From NCBI GenBank assembly GCA_013423325.1, contig BLJB01000155.1:124001-188000 (forward strand): a DNA stretch of 64,000 nt. The letters are read 5' to 3'. Shown here piece by piece: positions 1-9,997 of the stretch. How positions within the stretch are numbered: position 1 is the first letter of the stretch; each line of letters begins with the position of its first letter. A program made the position numbers and the translations under genes. A model generated the notes under the pieces. That model saw nothing but the letters and a program-made list of their open reading frames with translations, did not search any database and was not told where the DNA came from. Source of the stretch: Usnea hakonensis. Its lineage: Eukaryota > Ascomycota > Lecanoromycetes > Lecanorales > Parmeliaceae.

Positions 1-1339
1 AGTAAAGGTGGATCTTATGTCCGAGCATACGTACCTCTTCTTCCCACGCTTTCAGGTCTCGTGTCGTGAAAACGAAGAAACGTGTGACCAAAGTCTCCAT
101 AACTTCACGGGCAAAATTGCCGGACAGCAGATCACTCTTCATCATCTCTTTCGATCTCTTTCGCTCTTCCTTGGCCTCGTCGTTCTGGTATCTGAAAGTC
201 TGCACAGGGTTGAAAACCATTCTCAAGCAAGCTCGAATTAGTAATAATCCCTTTAGTGTCAGCTTTTCCATGACCAACGATCCTTCATCTTTGTCGGCAT
301 CACCATCTGTGCCTATCTTTGCTGATGGATCGGGGATCTGTAATCTAAGTGTTTCTCCAAATTGACGAGCAAGACCCCAATAGGCTTTGGCTAGTTCAAT
401 CGAGTCCGGTAGAAGCGCGTACCCTGCAGGGTGAGAGTTTATCATATTGACATGGAGCTTAGCGATCTGTAAGAGGTGATCTTCGATGATCTTTCTTGAG
501 GTGGCCCCCAAAACCAACGAACTTTTAGAAACAATCTCGAGCATCTGTCCGAAATGTGAGACAAGAATCCCCCAAATTTCTCGAAGTTCCGCGTGGCGGT
601 TGGGAAAATCGTAACCAAAAACGATCAACCGCCGAAGGATTTGCAAAGCAAGGAGACTGATTTCGATACTTTCCAAAGCTCCACCCTCGTCATCGCCACC
701 TGTTGTGAGGAATTGTATCCACGTCTTTACACGACCAATGTATATGCTACCAACGACTTTAACGACACTAGGGGCTGCGGAATGGAGACTTGCCCGAGAT
801 CGCTGTAATTTTGCTGTTGAGAGTTCCTTGACGATGTAGAGAAGTATGAGAAGGGCTCGGGAAAGCCGTAGAGTATTAGGTGTACTCCCCAGTGAAGGCT
901 GCAACGCTTCAAGGACGGAGTCCAGCACATCGGGCCAGTCATGAGGATACTCATAACGCGTTATCTTCGCAATTACAATGCTTATTTGGAGCGCCAACCG
1001 CCGATCTGGCTCATTGATGCCGCTTTCCACGGACCTTGAACGGATGAGGGACTTTTCGTCTTTGGGAATGGTATTTGCAGCAGTCTTTCGCCAGTATTTA
1101 TCTATTCCATTTTTGAGCTGTATAATAGAAAGATAGCGGACCTCAAAGGGGAGTGATTTGCTGAGGAAGAGCGACTGTAAAGAACTGTAGAAGCCAGGTG
1201 ACTTCTCCCAATTTTGCAGCTGTTGCGCACCACTCTTGATTTGCTGTTGATTATTTGAAGATGCAGATTGCAACACGTGAAACAACGTTTGGTCTGTCAA
1301 AGGATTTGCTTCTGCAGGCACCTCGATGGAAAAGTTCAT
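1..1339 (-). CDS. KAP120: Importin beta-family karyopherin, Kap120/importin-11 type (3' part off the window)
   Basis: Reading the minus strand from ATG at 1339 gives 435 uninterrupted codons ending at position 35. A GTACGT donor starts at 34, so the rest of the gene lies left of the window. The protein is all alpha-helical. Residues about 129-138 read YEYPHDWPDV, matching the Y-P-x-x-W-P signature in the importin-beta N-terminal domain. Further on, residues such as AKLHVNMINSHPAGYALLPD look like the Kap120/importin-11 branch, as far as I recall that family. The expected role is a Ran-dependent nuclear import receptor; in yeast Kap120 carries ribosome-biogenesis and other cargo. The gene diverges from PEX2 (300 bp between the two ATGs). 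The start is chosen because the N-terminus begins just before the predicted first helix. Family assignment is fairly sure; the exact paralogue is less so. Confidence 0.82.
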   Translation of the reverse strand, partial: MNFSIEVPAEANPLTDQTLFHVLQSASSNNQQQIKSGAQQLQNWEKSPGFYSSLQSLFLSKSLPFEVRYLSIIQLKNGIDKYWRKTAANTIPKDEKSLIRSRSVESGINEPDRRLALQISIVIAKITRYEYPHDWPDVLDSVLEALQPSLGSTPNTLRLSRALLILLYIVKELSTAKLQRSRASLHSAAPSVVKVVGSIYIGRVKTWIQFLTTGGDDEGGALESIEISLLALQILRRLIVFGYDFPNRHAELREIWGILVSHFGQMLEIVSKSSLVLGATSRKIIEDHLLQIAKLHVNMINSHPAGYALLPDSIELAKAYWGLARQFGETLRLQIPDPSAKIGTDGDADKDEGSLVMEKLTLKGLLLIRACLRMVFNPVQTFRYQNDEAKEERKRSKEMMKSDLLSGNFAREVMETLVTRFFVFTTRDLKAWEEEVRMLGHKIHLY

Positions 1340-1639
1340 CCTTCCCTTTCGTTAGTAATAGGTGAACATGAGCATAATATTTTTGGATATCTAAAAGGTC
1401 CAAATGTTTCTTCGAGGAATCGATCTGCTGCAATTCCTTTTCATTGGCTGTCCTTAGTGGTCCTCTGTGTTCAAAGTTGGACAGTGGCAGGCACTAGCTT
1501 GGAAATCAACATTGATATTTGCCGCACCCGCGCTAGCCGCTTTGCCTCGGCAAGTCCTGCTATTCACGATCGTTACGCTTCATATCATCCAACTCACGAG
1601 TATGGACCTGCTGAGATTCATGGACAGAGAGTCCATGAA
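1340..1639. promoter_or_regulatory. Shared divergent promoter region of KAP120 and PEX2
   Basis: This 300 bp separates the two outward-pointing start codons, so both core promoters and both 5' leaders must lie in it. An open frame runs through it in the PEX2 direction from 1268, but its composition does not look like protein and it overlaps the KAP120 5' end, so it is treated as non-coding. No specific factor site was recognised. Confidence 0.55.
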
Positions 1640-3047
1640 ATGACATCTATAGACTTTGCTGCCGCTCAGCAGCGAGTAGAAGAGCGCCGCCGGCTAAGAG
1701 AAGCTGTGGCAAGAACGCGTTCCGAATCCCTACGAAACCAACAAGCATTGAGCGCGCTAATCCGATTACCTTCCCCCTTCAATTACCTAGGGTCACGAGG
1801 ACTGCAAGCTTGGTATCTAATAAAGGGAAGAGAGGGAACAAGGCCAGCGTATCGAGTGGGTCAAGTTGATGCAGAATTGCTTGATGAAGAACTCGTCGAT
1901 TTGTTGAAAGGTCAGGTTGGAGAAGGCCTCAAATACTTTGGTGTACGCTTTATGATCCTGTTCACTACCAGCACGTAAGCTAATGATGAGCAGTCACATA
2001 TTAGGGACGATTGGTCCTCAGAGATTCTACTAGGTTTAAGAGCTATCCTCTTCAAGCTGTCAATTTGGGACCACAACGCCTCATACGGTGCCGCTCTACA
2101 GAATCTCAGGTACACAGATGCTCGACATCAAGGACCTGTACCCGCAGACCCGACGAAATGGCAAAAAATGCTATATGGGGTTCTGACGGTTGGTAGTCGA
2201 TATGGCTGGACGAAATGGGAGGATTGGCTTGCTAACCAGGAGGGAGGCTACGAAGAGGTACACAAGTTCTGTAATGCTTAGTGTTTACATGCTTTCTGAC
2301 CTTTCATAGCCTAGTACCAACGTCCGGTTGCTCTCCCGAATGTCCTCCATGGCCTCAACCATCTATTCCATTACGGCTTTTGCTTCATTCCTCGTCTTCT
2401 TAGTCGATGGTCGATACAGAACCGTCTTTGACCGTGTTCTACGCCTCAGGCTTGCTCCGTCAAGCCGTCAAATTAGCCGAGAGGTCAGTTTCGAGTACCT
2501 CAATCGCCAGCTAGTCTGGCATGCCTTCACAGAATTCCTTCTTTTTCTTCTCCCTCTGGTTGGCATAAGTCGATGGAAAAGATGGCTATCTCGAGCTTGG
2601 CGCAAGACGAAATCGTTAGCTAGAAATGGTACGGATAGTGAGGAAGAAGCAACCTCAATGGGCGAGCTCGCATTCCTTCCACAACGAACTTGCGCTATCT
2701 GCTACGAGGACGAGAATCCTACATCGACCTCTGAGAATGAAATGATGGCAATCTCGGGTACTTCCGGGGGTGTTGTTGGCTCGGCTCAAACAGACGTGAC
2801 TAATCCTTATGAAACGATAACGTGTGGCTGCATCTACTGCTATGCGTGCATTGCTAAGAGGCTAGAGGCAGAGGAAGGGGAAGGCTGGACCTGCCTTCGT
2901 TGTGGAGAATTAGTTAAGGAATGCAAACCATGGCTAGGAGATGTCCTGGAAGAAGTCTGCTCGACTTCAAACAAGAAAACCGTAAGCTTTTCCGATGACA
3001 AAGTTGGGCAAGAGGCACAAGAGTCACCAGACGGTCAACATACCTAG
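1640..3047 (+). CDS. PEX2: Peroxisome biogenesis RING protein Pex2
   Basis: Model join(1640..1942, 1994..2257, 2310..3047), 434 aa; the introns are 51 and 52 nt, phase 0. Pex2 is one of three RING E3 subunits (Pex2, Pex10, Pex12) in the peroxisomal membrane that ubiquitinate the import receptor Pex5 for recycling. The N-terminal part carries the Pex2/Pex12 motif LLDEELVDLLKGQVGEGLKY. Hydrophobic stretches follow in exon 3 (around FASFLVFLVDG and FLLFLLPLVGI). A C-terminal RING spans residues about 317-386: CAICYED, then CGCIYCYACIAKRL, then WTCLRCGELVKECKPW. The ATG at 1640 starts the typical DFAAAQQRV N-terminus. An upstream in-frame ATG at 1268 would add 124 residues of unlikely sequence. 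Length and domain order fit fungal Pex2. Confidence 0.92.
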
Positions 3048-3915
3048 ATAAGCGATAAGACGAAATATTAGCTCAAACATTCACCTGGATCCGGACAGCT
3101 ATAGAAGCTCTCGATCAGTCACGTTGCATTCTACGGGTGGGTGCGAGACCAGTCGAGTTCTGGAATTGACATTGGAACCGATGGGCTAACGCCTAATTCG
3201 CTTAATCTTTGCCGATGGTGATCTACCTCGTATACGCATACGAATTCTACAAGTTGCGGTGCCAAACAAGAGTAAAAGTCTCTCACGAGGTTGTGCACTA
3301 TCTGTGGCCTACATTGCTCTACTTTATAGTGCATCTCGGCTCGCTTATTGGTAATCTGCATTCCGTCCTACGTATCATTCTTGCGCGGTTACCGGAGCCA
3401 CCCCTGCTTGCGTATTCTAGAGTACCACTACCTAGCGGGATCTCTTCGCAGTTGGTAAAGGGATGCGGTATGTCTGGACCTTGAAAGAGTCATGTACAAG
3501 TAAGACAATTCGATTTAGTTTCACAATCCTTTAGAGGTGCTAATTCGTATTGTTAGTAGTCTATCTTTGCGCGCTGTCTCCGCTCTATGAGATACGCTAG
3601 TATTAGGTGACTTAGATTCTGTGCGATATCAATGTCAAAGTCAGACTTTCGTTCTATATTGACGATTCGAGGAAGCGATGACAGCTAGATGGATGCAAGG
3701 AAGAATTGCGAGGAATGAGACCGAAGATTAAGCAACTTTCGTTCGCCCCCCTCTTTTCCCCCCAACCACAAGCGTTCGGAACAGGGGAAATTGATGTGCA
3801 AAGTACGTTACATGCATGTCCTTGACAATGGTCCGATTTTCATTTTCTGTGGACGTATTATGTCCGTGCTGGTTGAAACCGGGGATGATGGGACGATGCC
3901 ATTTACGTTTTTGTT
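3048..3915. other. Intergenic stretch, no supported gene
   Basis: Downstream of PEX2 there are only short overlapping frames on both strands (for example 3209-3484 plus and 3131-3361 minus) with no recognisable motif, intron signals or conserved look. I see no gene here. Confidence 0.5.
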
Positions 3916-4410
3916 TTACCGCTTATCTGTCACCTCTGGATCCCACCTCACCACCTCTACTTGCTGCTCTAAAGCCCGATCCACCGTACCCGGCAACCCC
4001 TCAGGTTTCCCAATAATGTTGTTTCCCCCATTACCCGCACTACGCAACGCCGCAACCATCTAGTCCATTCCCTTGTAGAACGGTCTTCTCACACTCTCAG
4101 TCAACTGAGGTAACAAGACCCCACGATCGAAAACCAGCCTTTCGATAAAATAACATTCCCCCTTTCTAATGCCTGTGCGGTTCCGTTTGATGTCATATGC
4201 GGCAGACCATTCTCTCTTTAGCGGAAAAAGTCCCATGATCCGGACATATTCATCTGTGATAGACATCTGCGCCATTCGGCATTCGAGGGTTCTGTATCTT
4301 CGCATAACACTGACCCTATCCTTTCTCTGACCTGATTGGATCATTCGAATCGTATTGTGTCAGCTTCTGCTATCGCCTGTGTTGTCGAAGCTTTTTGTAG
4401 CTGTCTAGGT
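3916..4410 (-). pseudogene. Decayed protein-coding gene of unknown family
   Basis: A protein-like minus frame runs from about 4410 to 3916 but is broken twice. Near 4345 the reading frame must shift to join an upstream helical segment (AIAEADTIRFE) to MIQSGQRKDRVSVMRRYRTL. At 4062-4060 a TAG interrupts PFYKGMD / MVAALRSAGNGGNNIIGKPE, after which the frame stays open to a stop at 3916. The text on both sides of the TAG has balanced, protein-like composition and the same frame, which is why I read it as one former gene. I do not recognise the family. It could instead be a coincidental open frame, or a gene with an unseen intron. Confidence 0.4.
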
Positions 4411-5090
4411 CGTCGGCGCCTATGGTAGACACTACGCTGATCAAGCGTTTGTAACAAACCTCTGTCTAGGCGGCTCGTCTCTGTCTGATCTTTGCTTGCC
4501 CGCTCGAGGCTGCGAGGTATTCATTTTGTTTTTTGGGCTTCTTCACGTTGCGCTCTTCCGGATTGTCTGGGTATGGGTCCGTACTCGAAGCCTCGGTGAT
4601 TGATATTAGTGACGAGGTACTCGTCAAAATTGTTCGTCGGATTCCTCAATTGAAGGCATGGAGCTGGAGTCATTGTCAAATGGGTGGCATAGAGTGGACT
4701 CTTTTGTACGGCATTGCTGCGGGTCAGCTGGATTGAGATGATGTTGTGGTTGGTCTCTCGGAGATAATTTCAGCTTCGTTGTTTTGAGACTTTACGAGAT
4801 GGCTCGAATGATTGGTTGCTGGAAACGGAGACTTGGCAGTGCTGAGGCGGAGGAAGATGAAGTGTGTGCACGGTTCGAAAGGAAATTGCGAGAGGCTGAT
4901 GTGTCAACTAGCCATTCTGGCACAAATGGATGAGATTTGTGCTATGGTATCAGAAACAGCAACAGTTTAGCGTAGTCGACGACATTGTGGGATAAATCTG
5001 CTCTGGAGGGACCTGTGAGGCACTCTTTCTCATGCTGAGGATTCTCAGATGAATCGAGAATATGCCCCAACATCGTGGATTCTGTCCAAT
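4411..5090. other. Intergenic stretch, no supported gene
   Basis: Only short frames are present (such as 4533-4736 plus), with no motif. It lies between two decayed minus-strand genes. Confidence 0.45.
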
Positions 5091-6714
5091 CTACTCCTCC
5101 TCTGCAGCCACTCCAGAACCCGCACTTAACGCCTTCACGGAGCACTGTCCAATCTTCTCCCGTAAGAACCACACCGAAAAATCCATCTCGCCGAATTTCT
5201 CCAGCGGAAGCATGACTGTGTTGATCAGCAAGTTTAGGCCATTTACGGCGTTTGCATAACTCAATTCAACCCAATTACGCGTAGGCGTCAGGGTGATGGC
5301 ACATCTCTTTGATGGGCTCACTTGTCTCAATTCTTTTATTGGTTGCTTTGCGGGGTTGTATTGGGCGGCTGTTGCCAGGATTCCGAGGACGGCCATGAAG
5401 ATGTCCTTGCTTTGGATTTGGGTAGTTTGGTAGGTGTATGTGATTGAGAAACGGTCATCGTTTGGGAAACGTATTCGGCCGGATGGGTAAGATGGAGGCG
5501 CAGTTGAGTTCAGGGGTGCTGCTTGCGCCAAGCTCAAGGCTACTTCCTTCGGGGCTACCGAGTTTAAGAGAGTGTCTGCATCTGCTTCGGTACCGTTTGC
5601 GGTCGCTCCTACAGTGTGTTCTTGTATCATCAAGGTGCCAATCTTTTCGTAATGATACCACATCGTGAGAGTAGTCTCGTAGTAAAAGTTGTATTGGCAA
5701 ATTTGAACCATCGTTTCCCACAGGCCGGTGACTAGGACGTCGCTCGTGAGCATAAGTAACGTTTGCGAGTTCTTTATAAGAATCTCCACGTCGTATCCCT
5801 TTCGCCATACACCGGGTCCCGTTGCCCATTGTCGATAGCCGTTCGGACCAACAGCTACGGTGCCCCATGGAACGAAGACAAGACTTGTCATTACCTTGAT
5901 GGCAGTGAGATATATCCCTAGCGCCAGCAGACGCTTATTAAAGTCGTGGTCAATATCTAATCGTAACCAGTAAGGGGGATCGGGTGCCGAAAGGGAGGTA
6001 CTACAGGGTGATCACGTTAGAGTGAGATACTAAAATTTGATTTATGCTATGTGCCATATGCTCACTCTGTGAGGGGACTAAACCCGGGCAGAGTATTATT
6101 CATGCCGATGACTTGCAATGGAATGCCCTGCACAGGACTAGGCCGAACAAAGCTAAGGTGAAGGAAGCAAGTTTGGAGGCAGAGAAGTTTCCTCAGTCCC
6201 GTCACTGCTTGTGTGCTTCCGCTCAAATAATTGTCGCTTAACGATAGCGCAGAAGAGACGGAAAAGGGGAAGAAGGTGGCCGAAGATGGTTGAATTTTTG
6301 ACGGAGCTTAGGAATCGATTTGCGTGAGATATGAGCGATAGACAGCCTGCATAAGTCAGCAAAAGACGGAAGCTGTATAAGATAGTATCGCAGATATATC
6401 CGCGCCAGGAGGAAGGTGGTGAGTCGTCGGATGTCGCGAAAGAGGATGCCCACAGGAAAATCAAAGTCGCCAAATATCCACAAGTGAAAATTCCAGGACG
6501 GACCAAACACATACGTAGTAAGCTATACCGCAACAAACACCACGGGCTGATACGCCATCACCTTCGTCGACGCAGCCAAAAAGGCGAACGCCGAAACGCC
6601 GACCTCGCGACCGTTGACTTCCCGCGGTGTCTCCCTAGGCATCAGCGCCATTACAACCCCCTACATGAATATGGGCACCAAGAAGAAAACCCTTAAGAAG
6701 CCCCAACCTGTCAT
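5091..6714 (-). pseudogene. Multi-exon membrane-protein gene, probably disrupted
   Basis: The 3' exon is clear: an open minus frame from about 6000 (acceptor CCCTGTAG) to a stop at 5091. It encodes about 300 residues beginning DPPYWLRLDIDHDFNKRLLA and containing several N-glycosylation-type NST sites. Upstream, a minus frame from ATG 6714 reads MTGWGFLRVFFLVPIFM, a typical N-terminal membrane anchor. A TAG at 6663-6661 follows, and the same frame continues GVVMALMPRETPREVNG and AFAFLAASTKVMAYQPVVF. Hydrophobic segments lie between (6153-6536). I could not find donors and acceptors that join the pieces cleanly. Together this suggests an integral membrane protein of unknown function with a premature stop. 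Alternatives are a downstream start at 6650 (ATG GCG CTG) or a base error. Confidence 0.4.
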
Positions 6715-7010
6715 GCTGGGCACGAAGTATCAGAATCCTGGGTGGTTGTTTACTGTGGATGGGGAGTTGAAGAGCGACAGGGCTTAGCGCCTTGGCATTG
6801 CTGGCCTCATGAGTCATGAGGAGCGAGGGGAGGGTTCTGCCTGGAGATACTTTACTCTTTCTTCAACATCCACATATGACACCACTCATATCGCTCCCTT
6901 AACAAAATTGTAGCACATCGCAATTTTGCACTAGAGCATCTTTGTTAGTCACAAGCACATCTACTTATTCAAGATCCTTCCAATTCCTTAACAGCTCGAA
7001 TTTCCGAATC

Positions 7011-7811
7011 ATGGTCGTCATCAGCCATTGCAACGCTCATCAGCTCAATGCGTACTCGACAGTACCCCTTGCTCAGAGTGTGGCTGCCAGTGTCCAGAAA
7101 GAAATTGGATATGGCAGCTTTGCACGCTTCGGCAATCCGAGTGTTACCATCTCAATCCAAGACCGGCCTGAATTTCATGGCCTCTCTCACTACAGCATAC
7201 GTGAGAAGCTAGATCTTGAGGGTCTCTTGAACGAATTTTTAATCATCGATGATCGCACGGCCGATTCCCACGCTATCTGGTACGTTACGACTACGGAGGA
7301 CAGCAGAGAACATACTGCTGAGGCCATTGAGTCACATAATCCTCCAATCACACATGAAGGAGAAGATTTCACGCTCTGGCAAGTGCGTTCCGTCACACAA
7401 GACCTACCTAACCAATTGGCGTGCTTTTTTTCTGCTGTCAGAAGTATCGAAGATGATATCGAGAAATACTATCAGCCATATGATCCTCACAATCCCCAGG
7501 ACGAGCCTTTTACGCTTGGCCTTGATTTTTCGAAGAAGGAAGTCGCAAGAACCTTCGTCCCACCAGCTTGGATCGAAGCTGGATATAATGAAATCGCTTG
7601 GAGTACTGACATCAATTTAAGAAGGAGGATTGTTCCGGATCCACCAGCCGTGGTTCAATTGACAGAGGAGGCGGCTGGAAAGTCAGGCTTGGTGAGAGAG
7701 TGGATGCCGGCGCTGCGGATTCCACGCGAGGGAGACATCATCTCAATACAGGCGAGCTATGATTGGGATAGTCCGGTATGGTCGCAGGATGGAACGAGTG
7801 TGGCAAAGTAG
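7011..7811 (+). CDS. Hypothetical protein, single exon
   Basis: A 266 aa open frame from ATG 7011 (MVVISHCNAHQ); an in-frame ATG at 6942 would add 23 serine-rich residues. Composition is typical of a soluble, acidic protein. It has no signal peptide, no membrane segment and no motif I recognise. The C-terminal part (WMPALRIPREGDIISIQASYDW) and the middle (DDIEKYYQPYDPHNPQDEPF) look like real folded protein rather than chance translation. Codon use is balanced and no intron is needed. It is isolated, with poor neighbours on both sides. Function unknown. Confidence 0.6.
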   Translation: MVVISHCNAHQLNAYSTVPLAQSVAASVQKEIGYGSFARFGNPSVTISIQDRPEFHGLSHYSIREKLDLEGLLNEFLIIDDRTADSHAIWYVTTTEDSREHTAEAIESHNPPITHEGEDFTLWQVRSVTQDLPNQLACFFSAVRSIEDDIEKYYQPYDPHNPQDEPFTLGLDFSKKEVARTFVPPAWIEAGYNEIAWSTDINLRRRIVPDPPAVVQLTEEAAGKSGLVREWMPALRIPREGDIISIQASYDWDSPVWSQDGTSVAK

Positions 7812-9350
7812 AAAGTGCACAGTCTGTCGCTCACCTCTTTCATCAATGACACGTCAGACGGAAACTGCTGGATTTGGCTAATTTCACACGAGGTGTGGTG
7901 GGGCAACGAATGATCACCACCTGCATACTCTACGGGGCGCTAAGATCCAAGGCAGCCGCAGCCTATCAAATCCTCCTACGGAATACAGTCAGCAAATTGG
8001 ACACATAAACGTATAACGATTGGTAGAATGCTTTTGGGACCAGGTTTCAGAGGGTTTCAGGACCTGTCAGAAAACGGCAGTATCAGTGCGCTTTGACTCA
8101 AGAATGTGACGAAGCTGAACACGAATGAGTCTCTGACAGGGCCGGCGTTGCCATAATAATGAATTTCCTTGACAGTGGCGGAGTCGACCAATACAATGAT
8201 CCTGATCTGGTAAGTCGCAATCTCACCACTCACAGACATGGAAACCGCAGTCGGAATAGTGAGTGCAATTGAAGTATTCCAAAGCCATTGCCTTTTTGGT
8301 CATGATGTGAGCAATTTTTACTTGAGATGAAGGCTGTTTCGCCGCCACCAACCCTCAGTTCGAGACATCTTGTATTCTTTGTTGATGGACGAGTTTGTCT
8401 GGAGCAATTCATTAACTTGGCTTCGGTCTTGTGCTAGAGTCTTAGAAAAACATTGATGAGTCAACCAAGAGAAGCTTGCGGTTCTTTGAGGCTTCCTACC
8501 GTAGCCTTCCAATGATCCACTGACGATATTTTTGACGAGAGATTGTGGCACTGGCAAGTGGTATACATATGAGAATTTCGCTGCCAGCGACTGTCCTTTC
8601 TTTTCCTTTCATCTAGATCACCACAACGAGCAGAGAACTATCCCAATCATATCTATCAGCAGAAAAGAGGGGGATCAAGGCGTTTTCTTGTAACGCTGAA
8701 ATGGCGGCAACAAACGTTCACAACGAACTTCAAGTATGTCTGCCTGCAACCTCGACCTAAACCGTTGCGACCAAGATGTACAAATTGATCTCATCATCGT
8801 ATCCCGAGGGACTGCGACTGTCTCTACACAGACTCAACATTCAGCCTCTTTATGTCAAATAACCTTTTTTCAGAAATTCGATTCGCTCCTTGGAGGTGTG
8901 GGGCTCCAGACCCTGAGAGAAATTCTACTTGGGTTCCCTATCATCTCGGAGCCGGTGCCCTTTTCAAGAGGTAAAAATCAGAGCGTTACTCACACTCAAA
9001 CAAACCTCGCAAAGCTTCGAGCACTCAGCTGCCTAACCGATCCTTGAACGGCTGATAAAATGTTTGCAAGAAATGGCTTTGGAATAAGTATCAATGCAGT
9101 TGCAGAAAGCTTTCATATACATTTCCAGGTGGGGTGGTATTAGCTGTGAGTGCTGATTTTCAAAGAACGCGCCAAGCAATTCGCAAGCTTTTTGCACCCG
9201 ACATATTCACCGAAACACAAGATAATGCGATATGCGATATGCGATAAACGAAATCCCCAGTACTACTGTGGCGAGAAAATTCAAAGCTGCGTGGTAAGGA
9301 GCATGATGCTTCAACTGTTTCGCTTGCGATGCTTACTGTCCTTCGCAACA
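7812..9350. other. Gene-poor stretch with doubtful exon-like pieces
   Basis: No gene could be assembled. Two pieces look slightly protein-like: 8318-8557 minus, and a plus-strand segment around 8875-8965 (FDSLLGGVGLQTLREILL) bounded by possible AG and GT sites. I could not join either into a model or name a family. Confidence 0.35.
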
Positions 9351-9997
9351 ATGACAAGATGGCATTATATTCTCATCTCACTCTTCATCCCACCGTACAT
9401 CATCCACGGCGTCACTACCACGGCGCCGCTATCCTTACCAACAGATGACACTCTCCATCCCTACACTTGCAACGACTGTCCAACTTGGTCTAGGCCCTCC
9501 TTTAATCCCCGAGACTGTGCAACTGCTATGTCAAGGTTCTTTGCTTACAAGCTGCTTGAACACGAAGACGCCGCTTTCGAATTCTTGGCCGTCGGCGCCC
9601 AGCCCCGAACCAGTTACCCATCACAAAGTACGCCACTAAAATACACATACGGTGAGCCTGTTGATTTACAAAGCCGCTTGAATAGCTGCACAAAAGCTAG
9701 CGATGTGCATACCAAGAACAAGTAATTAATCCAAAACGCTATTTGATAGATACATGCACCATGGCAGTCATTATGCTGGCCGCTTTCTTCCCTGAAGAAC
9801 TCCCTGGCGTGCCACCTTCAACAGTATTCCCTTTGGAGGATGTGGCTTCCTTTAGTGACGTATGGGGAGCAGCCAAACGAGTGAAGGACAACTGTCTATC
9901 AAGATATCTTACAGCCAATGAGACGAGGCAGAATAGTGGAGGACTAGAATTCACAAGCCAGACGGGGTGGAGTGCAGTAGGTGTGCTTTATCCCTGA
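9351..9997 (+). CDS. Small secreted cysteine-containing protein (effector-like), unknown function
   Basis: Model join(9351..9651, 9750..9997), 182 aa; the intron is 98 nt (GTGAGC ... TTTGATAG), phase 1. Residues 1-21 form a signal peptide (MTRWHYILISLFIPPYIIHG). The mature part has six cysteines placed as TCNDC, DCATAM, DTCTMAV and DNCLSRY, consistent with disulfides. The second exon begins DTCTMAVIMLAAFFPEELPG, a pattern I associate with small secreted proteins common in plant-associated fungi. The exon join is supported by phase and by the sense of the protein across it. Small size, secretion and cysteines make an effector role possible, but this is inference. An upstream in-frame ATG at 9150 would hide the signal peptide and is less likely. 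Confidence 0.65.

Noticed and set aside
1268..1639. Upstream in-frame extension of PEX2 from ATG 1268
   Set aside because: It overlaps the KAP120 5' coding end, has no resemblance to Pex2 N-termini and would add 124 residues of chance-like text. The ATG at 1640 gives the expected start.
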